NCBI RefSeq assembly: GCF_000189635.1
Contig: NW_002476352.1
Span: forward strand, 62,001-126,000
Source: Tetrahymena thermophila SB210
Taxonomy: Eukaryota; Ciliophora; Oligohymenophorea; Hymenostomatida; Tetrahymenidae
Reading direction: 5' to 3'
DNA: 64,000 bases
The translations under genes were made by a program, and so were the position numbers. Position 1 is the stretch's first letter; every line of letters begins with the position of its first letter. Positions 37,101 to 50,905 of the stretch are shown in pieces. Under the pieces are notes generated by a model. The model made no database searches. It was given only the letters and a program-made list of their open reading frames with translations, and was not told the DNA's origin.

Positions 37101-40100
37101 ATGAGTAAATATCATCAGTACCAAAGTGTTTTTATAAATTATCAAAAATTGCATTTTTAGTGTTTGAAGTTTCAAAGTTTTCTAAGTTTTATCTATAAAT
37201 TAGTGAATCATTTAAATTACAGTCATTAAATATGGCAAGCTTAGGCGATCCATTAATGATATATGCCTAAGAAAATGAACATTTTTTGAAAGTCAAACTA
37301 GGATATGATAATTTTGAAAGATAGAGAGCTGATAATAAATTAGAAGCTCCAACATCTATTTCGCTCTTTTCAGTTTACTTTGAAATTGTGGATTTTTTAA
37401 GATATTAAATATACCTATTTGCTTTAGATATATCTTCTTAATAATAAGTTTTCTTAAAAAAAGATGATTGAATATCTGATAACATAAGTTTGTAAAGTTT
37501 TAGTAGAATTTATTGTTCGGATGAATTTTTTTGGTTACTCATGATGATTTTTTTATTAATATTAAATTTTTTAAGTTATGAAATGTCTAATTTAAAGATG
37601 TTTTCTTTATGCAGATCAAAATCATATTTTATTGCCCTAGCAGCAAAATATTCAAAGAGTGATTTATGTCTGAACTCAAATTCTTATTATGTTTCGTCAT
37701 CTTTTACTTTCTGTTTCTCATTTTAAGAACTCTCAGCATTATCCTCATCAAGTTTCAATTTAATCTTTGTAATAGCTCTAGAATCAACATAATTATGCAG
37801 TTTTTTAATGATATCATCTATCTTTAATTTATTTTATTTGAAGAAAGCAGAAACATCTTCTCTAGGCTTAAATTGAATAGAGTCTCTTGTTATTGAAAGG
37901 TAATTTGATTTTTAGCCTTTTTAAATGAACATATGCATAGCTATAGACTAGAAGTATTCAAAGTAGCAGGATTCTATTTTTTCCAATAATTCTTATCTTT
38001 GTTTCTCATTTAGTTTTAATTATTACTGTTGTTCAATAAAAATCTGAGATTATTTTTTGAATTGTTATGAGAAAAATAATTCTTGTATCTCAATCTAGTC
38101 AGAAAACTCCTAAAATGCTTTTGAAGTATTCTCATCATTAAGATTTATATCTATAATCATTCTAGTTGTAAGATACAAATTGATAGGAAGCTTAAGTAAA
38201 TTAGTTAATTATTTGTTTTTAAATATAATTTCTTGCAGTTTATCATGACTTTATGGATTAAAATCTTTTTGGTTTTATGATTGTTTTTTATATTTTTACA
38301 AATAGTCATTGATATCTTCAACTGTTATTTTTTCAAGTTTTAAAATTGAAAATGAATTATTATCACCTTAGTTACCTTACTAATCATAGTAATTAAAGTA
38401 GAGTTTAGCATCAGAAACTGTTATTTTTTCTAATCTAGAAGTAACAATAACTAGAGTATTTACCCATTCATTAAGTTATAATTTTTAGTAAACCTTAAAA
38501 TAGTTTCCTGTATATTCATCATAACCATCAAGCATGATTAATTTATTTCTCTCAGATTTCTTTAAATTATCAATATCTTTTCTCTTAATATTAAGGGACT
38601 CTAGATAGTCTTCAATAGATGGTTTTTCTCTATCTAAAGAGTTGAACTTGATAATAAATGGTATGAACTCAGATCTGAAATCTTTTGTATATTCAGAATC
38701 ACGATTTAATAGTTCAAATTCTAACTTTTTTAAAAGCATCGACTTTCCAGAACCTCCTTCTGCTAAAATTGATATGATTTTACATGAAGATTAATTAGAT
38801 CGTTGTAAATTTTGTTGGTTCTCATTTTATTGTTAAATGTCATCTTAAGATAATACAAAGTTAGGGATGAGGAATTATTATATAATTTATTTGACAGCAT
38901 CTTTTTCTTTTGTATCAATTTTATAACCTTCAGAGTAAGTAATCTATTAATTAACATATAAATGAATTGCTTCCAATAATACATCGTCTTTATGAGTTAT
39001 TTCGAGCTTTTTCTATCTTTATTTAACACTTTGTTCCCACATTTCTACAAAATACTTTGCAAGCTACCTATCTAATTCTTTTTCATTTGAAATATCATAT
39101 GCAAAGTCATTGTACTATTACTTATTATCTAAATGCTTGGCCATTTATTACTTGAACTAGTCTATTTAAGTTAAAATTTAAGTTTTATTAAGATGATTAT
39201 GAATGAAATCTGCCATAATCTAATTGTTTCTATAAACAATCTTCACAGACTTTTATTTCTCTTGTAAGTAATTAGATATTATGTCAGTCATAATATCAGT
39301 AAATTCATTCTTGTTGGTCAGTTAAATAATTTGAGCAAAGTATAAAAGCAACTAAGCTTTTATATATCTAAATTGATTGTTTTGTGCAATCAGATTTGCT
39401 ATATTTTTAAGCTTATCTATGACACTATCAGAAAATTCTTTTACTTGTAAACTATTTGATAACTTAGTTATTAATTCATTTTTATTCGAATCTTTGAACA
39501 CCTCAGATAGTTTTTTAAAATTATCTTCCAATTTTTATTTTGATAACAGATAATTTAATTGCATATAAATAAATAGTTGAGTATCTTTATTTATTATTTT
39601 TGGAGACTCTTCCAGATAAAAGATTATTTCTTAAATAGGATCGCTTTGAGAAAGACTGTCTCCCATGTATTGAACTTTTCTTAGCCACAAGGCTTACATA
39701 TTATTAGCAATATTGTTGGAGTTATAGTCAGAATAGCTATCAAGTCCTATTTTTATAGCACCAGTTGAAGAATCAGAAGTAAGTTTTTGAACTATTTATT
39801 TAATTTGATTAATAAATTCATTTATTTCTTTTAAGTTAATTTCTGTTAAATTTTTGATAGCTCCTGCAATACTAACAAATCCTGCTCCAAATTTAGTAAC
39901 TTAAATAACTTTTTAAATGATCTATATTGCAACACTTTTGTTTGCTTCATCTAAGCCTTATCTTTAAGAATTCAAAGTCTTTAAAATCTCAAAGTATTAA
40001 TAAAGATCTAAGCAAGGGTGTCTCTCTTTATTTTCTTTGCAATATATAATTAGTGTTTCCAGCTTATCAGTTACTTAATTAATATCAGATTGTATTGATT

Positions 40101-42000
40101 AAGTTGAGTTATTTTATCTAATAATGAGTAAATAATTGATTAATAAGTTAATCATATCAATAACTTTATGTCTAATGTCTTACTAAACTATTTATTCTCT
40201 AAATTTATGTAGAGAATCTTCAATTATTAATCTAACATGAGTTTCTATTACTTTTTCACTGACTTTTGAAGTATTAATATACTTATTATATTATTCATTA
40301 AAATCTTTGAATATATCATCTACTTCTTGATCATCATTGTTATCACTCTAAATTTAGAAATCTATTTCAAGTTACCCTTTCCCATTTATGATTTACTTCA
40401 TTTTTTTCTATTTTTACTCTATTCTTGATTCTAAAGGTCCGACTTTTGATTTACTTCCACAAACTCCTCCTCCTCCTAACAACTTATCTTCTAAAACTTT
40501 AAATTAACATTTAAATTAGTTATTTTTTGTAATTTTACATAATTTTTAACTCAATGTTGAATTAATTATTGATTATTAATGTTGTTAATTTGTAACACAG
40601 GAGAATTAAATCTAGTTATTGCTAAAGCATTCTTTTTGGAATGCCTCTTTTTTCATGTCAAAAATATTTTTTTTAATGCTTAACTATTACTACATGTGAA
40701 TTTTTAAGCTTTATGAATATTAGAGGAAGCTTATTTCTGATAAATTTAATTAGTGCTTTTTACTAATGTGTTGACTATTTTTATTATTTTATATTGATTT
40801 TTGCTATTAATGAATATTAATTAACTTTTTATTAAATTGGGATATTTTATTGTTTAAAATTAAATTTAGGAGGTATCTTCTTTGAGTCTAAGATAAGCTC
40901 ATGCTAATCTCCTAATTTTATCCTTTTAAATCATTTGCTAAATTATGGAATACATTTCTGAAAATTATTTCAATTGTATTTGAGCTATTTATTTAATTTA
41001 AAGAAATTACTATTTTTGGTATCTATTTTTTTTCATTTACCACAAAACAATCTTTGATTAATAATATTTACGAATTCAAATATTTCTTGCATTTGAATTA
41101 ACATTTTTGATCTAGATACTTCTAATTCATTTCACCATTAGTTTGATTAGATAAGAATTTAATATCATTTGAATATTCTTTAATCTTTTCATAGTGATAG
41201 AACCTAACTTATGATTCAAAATTTCTACTTTTTTCTATATTAAAGCCTGTTATTTCATTTGAAAGTTCTACTTATTCATAAATTTGGTTTGTATTAACAT
41301 TTTTTTCATTCAAACACTCTTATTTACAATTTTTAAATTAATCTTTTTTAAATTAAGCATTGCCATCTTTTGAGTCTATTTCTTCTTTAACATTAAATTC
41401 AACTATTTAAGTACTAGGTACACTAATACCTTTATTAATCTCATTTATATTAATTACCTTATTTTTTTATGCTAATTTTTGCATAAATACCTTTCTTAAT
41501 GATTATTCTAAATCTTCCTGATATGGTTGTCTTACTTATTCTTTTAAGCTCATCATCTATTCTTTTATTGAAATCTTTTCTCCTTCAATAAAATGTTGAG
41601 CAGCGAAAAGATTGGTAATCAAATCTATTAAATGGGGATAAAGTTACTTTTGAATAATCATCCTTATTTATTGTTTAGTCTTGCGCTTTTTGAGATATCT
41701 ATACTCTTAATTAGAGTTAGAATTTAACTTCTTTGATACATTTTTAGCATAATATTCATTGACTTAGATAGTTATTTACCTTTTGGCCTCATTTTGTTTG
41801 TGTAGATCAATTATTTCTGATAGTTTTTATATATCCTTAGCTAAATCGTTTCTTAACATAGCTTTTTCCTTCAAAAATGGAGAGATTTCTTAAAGCCCCA
41901 CTCTTTTTTTATAAATATTCGCATATTTATTTGGCTTTAAAACCTTTTTCCCAAGTTTAGATTAATCTTTAACCCTAATACCTACTGATTTTACTCTCAT
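34198..42000 (-). CDS. NACHT-WD40 (NLR-like STAND ATPase) protein 2, 18 WD40 repeats
   Basis: A single ciliate-code frame of 7803 nt (2600 aa) runs from MRVKSVGIRVKD to IFKQVYQI and TGA. The N-terminus (about 500 aa) is unlike that of gene 1 except for the start, a LSQTQRRYLLNLIL motif, and KLLGGGGVCGSKSK near residue 510. It ends in the conserved helical block (ERHPCLDLYQYFEILK, KFGAGFVSIAGAIKNLTEI). NACHT: AEGGSGKSMLLKKLE (about 1080) and LIMLDGYDEY (M1156). FRHKSLFEYFAARA lies near 1450. Eighteen WD40 repeats occupy about 1790-2560, mostly with EKGFEL units. All key NTPase residues are present, so the product should be competent to bind nucleotide. Alternative view: a generic WD-repeat scaffold; the complete NACHT makes the NLR-like reading more likely. 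Confidence 0.88.
34310..36620 (-). repeat. WD40 repeat array of NACHT-WD40 gene 2 (18 units)
   Basis: Hallmark positions run 34337, 34468, 34596 ... 36409, 36538 at about 129 bp. The first units at the C-terminal edge are more degenerate (vwniETGFDLL) than central ones. Confidence 0.88.
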
Positions 42001-42612
42001 TTTAATTCTTTTTCTTTTCTTGCTATTATTTTTTAGCTGTTTCTTTATCTTAATTTAATTAAATCTAAAAAATAATTCAAAATGATGTATTTATTTAAAG
42101 TAGTAAAAAAGTTATACTTAACATAATCAAATTTTTTATTTAAATAAATGAAAATGAATTCATCTTTTAATGTTTGTGTTTAAAAAATTAGTAAAAGTTA
42201 AAAATTTTTTTTAATAAACAACCTATTCTGCAGATTAAAAACGGAAATATAAATTAACAAATATTTTGTGACTAAAAACTCTTAAAAAATAAATAAGAAT
42301 ATAAAACGATAAAATGAATAAAATATATTTATTTTAAATAATATTATAAAAAATTACTTGTGAAACTAATTTCTCAAATTTCTCTTAATAAATAGGAATA
42401 ATTATTTATTTAAAATTTAATTTATTTATTTTAACATAAAAAATTATTTTTTTAAATAAATTTTTATTATGAATGCTTTAAAATATTGAATTAATTATAT
42501 AATTTGTAAATCAAAATTTTTTTCATGAAAAATTAAAATATATATTCTGTCAATATTTATTTTCTAATAAAAGAGATAGAAATATTAAATATAAAAGTTT
42601 AACACATAAATT
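42001..42612. other. Spacer between NACHT-WD40 genes 2 and 3
   Basis: 612 bp, very AT-rich. Immediately 5' of gene 2 the minus strand reads agaaaaagaattaaa, a weaker version of the leader of genes 1 and 3. Nothing else was recognised. Confidence 0.4.
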
Positions 42613-45600
42613 TCAAATTTGATAAACTTATTTTGGTTTTATTTACCTAATTAAAATCTCTTCGTTTTAATTTTTTTTTTCCTATGAAGCAATAGCATTT
42701 ATTTCATTCGTTTTTTCATTTTTAATCAATAATTGAAATCCATTTTCTACATCCCATATTTTGCAGGTGTTATCATGAGAACCAGTTGCAAGATACTTGC
42801 CATCAGCAGAAAAAGCAATTGAGGTAATTAATTTAGTATGTCCTTCAATAGTATTTATGAGCTGAAATCCATTTTCTACACTCCAGATTTTGCAAGTTTT
42901 ATCATGAGAACCTGTTGCGAGGTACTTGCTATCTGCAGAAAAAGCAATTGACACAATAATATGCCTTGGTGGTACTTCAATCTTATTTATGAGTTGAAAT
43001 CCATTTTCTACATTCCAGATTTAAAAAGGATTATCATAAGCAGCTGTTGCGAGATACTTGCCATTTGGTGAAAAAGCAATTGAATTAATCGCTCTTACAT
43101 ATCCTGTTTCTAAAGTATTTATTGGTTTAAATCCATTTTCTACATTCCAAATCTAGCAAGTATAATCATAAGTACCAACAGCGAGATACTTACCGTCTGC
43201 AGAAAAAGCAACTGAGTTAATTTACCCAGGATGTCCTTCAATATTTTTTATCAATTAGAATCCATTTTCAACATTCCATACATCACACATATTATTTATG
43301 AAATATTTTCCATCTACAGAAAAAGCAGCTACTTCAGCTTCTTTTTCAATCTTATTTATGAGTTAAAACCCATTTTCTGCATTCCATATTTTGCAAGTGA
43401 AATTTTCAGAACCTGTTGCAAGATACTTTCCATTTGCAGAAAAAGCAACTGATGATTGAAGATTAATTACTCCAACTTCAAGTGTATTTGTAAGTTGAAA
43501 TCCATTTTCAACATTCCATATTTTACAAGTTTTATCTATAGAACCTGTAGCCAAATACTTACTATCTGTAGAAAAAGCAACTGAGTAAATCCAGTGAGTA
43601 TGTCCTTAGATCGTGTTTATGAATTGAAACCCATTTTGAACATTCCAGATTTTAAAAGTTTTATCCCAAGAACCTGTTGCAAGATACTTGCTATCTGCAG
43701 AGAAAGTAACTGAATTAATTGATTAAACATGTCCTGTCTCAATTGCATTTATCATTTGAAATCCATTTTCTACATCCCAGATTTTACATGATATTTCACT
43801 TAACTAGAAACAACCAATTGCAAGATACTTGCTATCTGGTGAAAAAGCAAGTGAATAGATTGCATCAGTATCTCCATTAATTGTATTCATAAGTTAGAAT
43901 CCGTTTTCTGCATTCCAGATTTTTATAGTGCCTCCTGAACCTGTTGCCAGATAATTGCAATCTGAAGAAAAAGCAACTAAGCAATTTGAACCATGGCTTG
44001 ATTCAATCGTATTTGTGAGTTAAAATTCATTTTTTAAATTCCAGATTTTACAGGTGCCATCTTATGAGCCCGTCGCGAGATAGTTTCCATCTGTTGAAAA
44101 ATCAATTGAATAAACACTATGCCCTTCAATAGTATTTTAGAGTTAAAATCTATTTTCAGCATTCCATATTTTGCAAGTTCCATCATCTGAACCAGTTGCT
44201 AAATATTTGCTATCTGCAGAAAAATTAACAGAGAAAATTCCACCATTATGTCCTTCAATCGAATTTGTGAGTTAGAATCCATTTTGTACATTCCAGATTT
44301 TGCAAGTTTTATCCTAAGAACCTGTTGCTAGATACTTGCCATCTGCAGAGAAATCAACCGATTAAATTTTATCTGTATGTCCATTAATTGTATTTATGAG
44401 TTAGTATCCGTTTTCTAGATTCCATATATTGCAAGTGAAATCTTTTGAACCTGTTGCGAGATACTTGCCATCTGCAGAAAAAGCAGATGATAAAATAAAT
44501 TATGTATGCCCTTAAATAGAATTTTTGAGTTTAAATCCATTTTCTATGTCCCAGATTTTGCAAGAATCATCTTCTGAACTTGTTGCAAGATACTTCCCAT
44601 CGGCAGAAAAAGCAACTGAGTAAATATATTATTTATGTCCTTCAATAGTATTTTAGAGTTGGAAGTCATTTTCTGCATTCCAGATTTGACAAGTGCTATC
44701 TTTTGATCCAGTTGCTAAATACTTGCCATCTGCAGAAAAGGTAATTGAGGAAATTGATCTTTAGTGCCCTTCAATTGTTTTTATCAGTTGAAATCCATTT
44801 TCTAAATTCCAGATTTTGCAATTTTTATAATCTGAAACTGTTGCAAGATACTTGCAATTTGGAGATAAAGAAGATATACTTAAATCAATGTTACGGCAAT
44901 CTTTAATACTTTCTATGATTGAGTGAGTTTAAAAATCATAGATATTAACTTCTTTATTTGTAGAAGTAATAATTTTATTATTTATTAGTAAAGAGTATGT
45001 GGCTTAAAATTTATTTTCATCAAGAATTTTGAAACCATTTTAAATATCACCATAAAATGTTTAATTAGTATTTAAGGTAATAATATATTTTGAATCATTT
45101 ATTCCAAAGCTAGAAATAGGAAAGGCAAAAGTGAAAGTATTAATTATTTCAAAATTTTGAGGATTTATTTCAAATAACGATCTATTTGTTCTAATAACAA
45201 AAATGTTTTTTGCATTGATAAAACGAATACTTTTCAAATGGGTATCAGTTATTTTTTTTGATAACACCAATTTAAAAGTTTGATTATTATTTTGTGATAT
45301 GTCAAATTAATTTACATAGCCAGTATTAGTTATTGATACAAGATAACCTTTATGAAATATTACTCCGTTGAAAGAGAAAAAATTCTAAGTATCAAATTGT
45401 TTTTAGAAAGTACCAAATGATGCATTTGTAAGATTTGAAGTCTCATAATTTTCTAAATTTTATTTTAGAATAAATGAGTTACTTAAATTACAATCCTTAA
45501 ATTCAACAAGTTTAGGATATTCTGAAGAGATGTATGCTTATGAAAATGAACACTTTTCAAAAATCAAATTTGGAAAATAAAATTTGGAAAGAAAGAGAGC

Positions 45601-48600
45601 TGATAATAAATTGGATGCTCCAATATCAATTTGGCTTTTTTCAGAATTTTTTGAAATCGTAGATTTTTTAATGTATTGTATGTATTTGCTTGTTTAAGAA
45701 ATATCTTCTTTGGCATATATTTTCTTGAAATTCTATGAATCTATTTCAGATTACATTAGTTTATAGAATTTTTAAAGAATTTATGACTCTGATGCATTCG
45801 TTTGGTTGCTCATGATAATTCTTTTATTTATATTAAATTCTTTTAGATGCTTTATATCTAATTTATAGATATTCTCTCTATGAATATCAAAATCATATTT
45901 CATAGCCCTAGCAGCAAAATATTCAAAAAGAGATTTATGTCTGAACTCAAATTCTTAAAATTTATTCTCATCTTAATCTTTCTATTTATTATTTTGGGAT
46001 TGATTGTTATTATTTTGTTAATCAAATTTCAATTGAACTCTTGTAATAATTCTAGAATCAACATAGTTATTTAGTTCTTTAATGAGATCATCGATCTTTA
46101 ACTTATTTTTTTTGAAGATAGTAGAAATCTCCTCCCTTAGTTAAAATTACACAGAGTCTCTTGTTATTGAAAGATAATTTAATTTTTAACCTTTTTAGAT
46201 AAGCATTTTCATAGCAATTGATTAAAAATATTCGAAGTAGCAAGATTCTACTTTTTCGATTAGTTCTTATTTTTCTTATTGGTTTAAATTTAGTTAATTT
46301 TATTTCTCAATAAAAATTTAAGATTGTTTTTTGAATTGCTATTAAAAGAAGAGCTCTTAAATCTCAACTTGATCTGAAACTTAATGAAAAGTCTTTATAA
46401 TTTTTTGATCACCTAGATCGATATCTGCTATCATTCTTGTGGTGAGATATAAATTAATAGGTAACATTAATAATTCAGTTAATTATTAATTTTTATGAAT
46501 AATCTCTGAAAGTTGATTTATTTTCAATTCTCTTTGATTTCCTTACTATTTTTTATATTTTTCTAAATAATCTTCAATGTCCTATTTTGTAATTTTTTCC
46601 AATTTAAAAATTGCATAGGAATTTAATTAACCTTATTTTCCTTAATTATCATAATAACTAAAGTATTTTTTGGCATCAGAAACTGTGATTTTTTCTAATC
46701 TAGAAGTAACAATCACTAGAGTGTTCACCCATTCATTTAATTTTAATTTTTAGTAAACTTTAAAATAATCTCCAGTATATTCATCATAGCCATCTAGCAT
46801 GATTAGTTTATTTCTCTCAGATTTCTTTAACAAATCCACATCCTCTTTTTTTATATTTACAGATTGTAGATAGTCCTCAATCGAAGGTTTTTCTCTATCC
46901 AGAGAGTTACATTTAATAATAAATGGTATGAAATCGGATCTTTGGTCTTTTGTATATTCTGAATCAGTGCCTTTCAGTAGCTCGACTTCTAGCTTTTTTA
47001 GAAGCATAGATTTACCAGATCCTCCTTCTGCTAAAATAGATATGATCCTACACTTATTAGAATTATATTTTTCAATTTTTTGCTGATTTTAATCTTGAAC
47101 ATCATCAGAAGAACTCTCAAAATTAGGGATGAGAAATTAATCAATAATTTATTTCACTGCGTCCTTCTCTTCTGTATTAATTTTATAACCTTCTAAGTAA
47201 GTTATTTGTTAATTAACATATAAGTGTATTGCTTCTAGTAGAGCATCATCTTTGTGACTTATTTCAAGATTTTTCTATCTCTGCTTAACACTTTATTCCC
47301 ACATTTCAACGTAATATTTAGCAAGTAATTTATCTAAATCATTTTCATTTTAAATACTATTTGCAAATTCATAATACTATTATTTATTTTCTAAATGCTT
47401 CATTAACTAATTTTTTTATTCGTTTATTTATATTAAAATTAGAGCTTTATCAAGTCGTTTATGTATGAAATCTGCCATTATCCAATTATTTTTATAAATA
47501 ATTTAAACACATTTTTATTTTTCCTATAAATAATTTGAGACAATATTTATCATGATATCTGTAAATTCATTTTATGCATTTAGCATTAAAAGGATTTAGG
47601 CAAAGTATAAAAGTAACTAAGCTTTAATATATCTAAATTAATTACTTGAGGCAATTAAACTTGCAATATTCTTTATTTTATCAGCGATACTATCAGAATA
47701 ATCTTTAACTTGTAGAATGTTTGATAATTGAATTATTAGTTCTTGCTTTTTTGATTCTTTAAATTTCTTAGTTAATTAATCAAAATTATCTTCAATTTTC
47801 TATTTAGAAAGTAAATAGTTTAACTGCATGTAAACAAACAATTGGATATCTTTATTTGTTATCTTTGGAGATTCTTCTAAATAGAAAAATATTTCTTAAA
47901 TTGCATCATTTTATGAAATATTTTCTCCTAAATATTCAACTTTCTTCAACCATAAAGCTTACATGTTATTGGCAATGTTATTGGTATTATAATCAGAATA
48001 GCCTTTAAGTCCTATTTGTACAGCTTCTGTTGAAGATTTAGAAGTAATTTGTTGAACAATTTATTTAATCTCATTTATAAATTGATTTATTTAATTTAAA
48101 TCTATTTCTGTTAAATTTTTTACGGCTCCTGCAATACTTACAAATCCAGCTCCGAATTTAGCAATCTAAACAATTTTTGAAATGATTTTGACTGCTACAC
48201 TTTTATTAGCTTCATCTAAACCCTATCTTTAAGAATTCAATGTTTTTAGGAAGTCAAAATATTGAAAAAGATCCAAGCATGGAATCTTGTCTTTATTTTC
48301 TTTACAATATGTAATGAGTATGAGCAATTTATCAGTTATTGAGTTAATATCAGATTGAATTGATTATTATGAATTACTTTATCTAATGATTAACAAATAG
48401 TTTATTAACAAGTTAATCATATTTATGACTTTATGTCTAATTTCTTGCCTAACTATTTATTCTCTGTACCTGAATAGAGTCTCTTCAATAATCAATCTAA
48501 CATCTGTTTCTATTTCATCTTCACTAACTGTTTTAGTTGTAAAATACTCACTATACGAATCATTAAACTTTTTGAATCGAGGTTATTCCTCAATTTTTTT

Positions 48601-50211
48601 ATTCTCTTCACTCTAAATTTCGAATTCCTTCTTAAGTTATTCCTATCCATCAATAATTTACTTCATTTACTTATTTTTATTTAATTTTCCTATTTTCGAT
48701 TTGCTACCACAAATTCCTCCTCCTAAAAGTTTATCTTCTGAAGTTTGGATTATGAATTACTATTTGAGTTTTTTATTTGCTTACAGTAATAATTATTCTT
48801 AATTTTCTTATAAATCTTTTGTTGAAAGCTTAAGTTGTCCTTTATTAAAATTATCATAACCATTTTACTCAAAGAGACTTAAGATGTTGATTTTTCTTAA
48901 CTAAATAAAATTATTTTTCGAAAGCCTTAGACTAGAGGATTGATACTCTTCTTGTTAACTAGCTTGATGAGTTTAAATGCAAACTCTATTTGATGTATCA
49001 TTAGATAATTTATTCATTGTAATTTAATTAATTACTTGCTAAGATATACTATTTTAATAATATTTATTTTCATACTTTTTAGTTATCTCATTCTAAAATG
49101 CTTATTTAGTAAGAATAGTGAATAACTTATTATTAAATTTAGTCATTTAATTTTTTTATATTAAATTCAACAGATATACTCTTTAAGGCTGAGAAATTCT
49201 TAAATTTTTTATTGAATTTCCTATATTAATTTTAATGTCTAAATTTAAAATGAATTTTTCCTTTGAATTGTTACTATCTTTTTCTTGTTTTTTCAATATC
49301 TTTTGTTCATCAAATGCTTTAGCGTTTTTTATCTAAATTTATTTTCTTTCTATCGATAAGGCTTTTGAGAGTGATCTTGATTATTATAGAAACAACTTAT
49401 CTAATAAGAATATCTATATTTATTGTTAAGAAAGCTCTCCAAACTTTCTGCTGCCTATTTTAGGAAGAACTTTTTTAAATATTTTTGAAAGTTCTACTTT
49501 TATTTAATTCCTAAAATCACATTCAATTAGTTTTATAGAAAATCTTAATGCATCAATCTTTCGTTAAGCAAAACCATACATTGCTTCACCTGTTTCTTAG
49601 TTTTCTAAGATAAACATTTAACAGCTTTTTAATCTGAATTATTTCTCATCCATTTTTTCATAATAGACTTTTAATTGGTTTTCCTAATTTGTATCTGCTA
49701 TTTTTTTTATTTAAGTAGTGAAATATACCCTTGCTACATAATACTTTTAAATTTAGTCTTTTAATCTATTCAGCATCTAAACCTATGATAGCTTTGCTCT
49801 GTTGTAGAGTTTCTTTACATAGTAAACGTTGGTATGCAACTCTCTATTGCCTATTATATAAAGATATAATTTTTAAAAAATGATTATTCTTATTTATTTT
49901 CTACTCTTGAGCATTCTATTTTGGTCTGAAAAATGATTAAAAGGAAGATCAATATTCTTTGAGCCCTTTTCAAAAAATATCTCTAAGTGCTATCTCTATT
50001 TAATTCCATTTCTAGTTATTCCATTATTTTTGAGCTTATCAGCAGCTATCCTTGATAATAAAAACAGTTATCTTACAATACCTCCATCTAAAACTATTTA
50101 TTTAACTTAAGGGAAGGTTTCTTTAATCTCAGCTTAATTTTTAAACTTTTCCACATTTTTGGTAAGTTTGGTTAAATATTTAGCTTTAGTTCCTACAGAT
50201 TTTACTCTCAT
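42613..50211 (-). CDS. NACHT-WD40 (NLR-like STAND ATPase) protein 3, 17 WD40 repeats
   Basis: A single ciliate-code frame of 7599 nt (2532 aa) starts MRVKSVGTKAKYL and ends KPKQVYQI before TGA. The ~490-residue N-terminus has its own sequence, with only RISQPQRVYLLNLIQ and LLGGGICGSKSK shared. NACHT: EGGSGKSMLLKKLEVELL (about 1062) and LIMLDGYDEY (M1138). FRHKSLFEYFAARA follows near 1425. Seventeen WD40 repeats cover about 1777-2500. Most units read WNVENGFQL instead of the EKGFEL of genes 1 and 2, showing homogenisation within the gene. A divergent segment before the repeats (SLFEINPQNFEIINTFTF) matches the same place in genes 1 and 2. Confidence 0.88.
42735..44880 (-). repeat. WD40 repeat array of NACHT-WD40 gene 3 (17 units)
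   Basis: Hallmark positions run 42748, 42880, 43011 ... 44676, 44806. One spacing is short (43270 to 43380). The gene-specific ENGFQ signature corresponds on the plus strand to tgaaatccattttc, against tcaaatcctttttc in gene 1. Confidence 0.88.
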
Positions 50212-50905
50212 TTTTTTCTAACACTTTACTTCTTCTAAATCTTTGATTTTTCTTTTGTTAATTTAATTAAATCTAAAAGATAAATAAATAGGAAATAAGT
50301 AATTAAATTAGGAAGCTGTATAATACGACAAATATTTATTTAATTTTAGAAGAAAATTGCCATTCAGTTTTTTAATTAATTTCATAAAAAAACGACTTTT
50401 TATTTAAGAAAAACGAAAAATTGAAATAAAATAATTATTTTTTATTAATTGTGAATAAATCACAAATTATATTAAAAAAATCTCTAAAGTACATAATTTT
50501 ATTAACTTAATCAATTTTTTACTAAATTTAATAAACAACTGAAATATTATTTAAAATGGATTTAAAGGACATTCTCTAAGTAAAAGAAATAGTAATAGAT
50601 AATATATACTGAGGGTAAATAATACAATATTTATTGGTAAAAGCCAACTGTTTAATTGGTCATTATCTTATAAAATTAATAAATATAGTAAATAATTAAA
50701 ATTAAAAAAGTATTTTACTTAAATTTTTCTTTAAAAAGATATTTTTATTCTAAATTAATATAAAAATCAGTATTCCATAAAAAATTTTTTTATAATTAAA
50801 ATAATATAAATTATATAATTTATTTTAATTGTTTAGTCAAAAAAACTAATTAAATTATAATTTTTAATATTAAGTACGAATATAAAAATTTAATACTAAT
50901 GATTT
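50212..50905. other. Spacer between NACHT-WD40 genes 3 and 4
   Basis: 694 bp and AT-rich. It includes the conserved leader of gene 3 at 50212-50231 (minus strand agtaaagtgttagaaaaaa). No other element was recognised. Confidence 0.4.
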
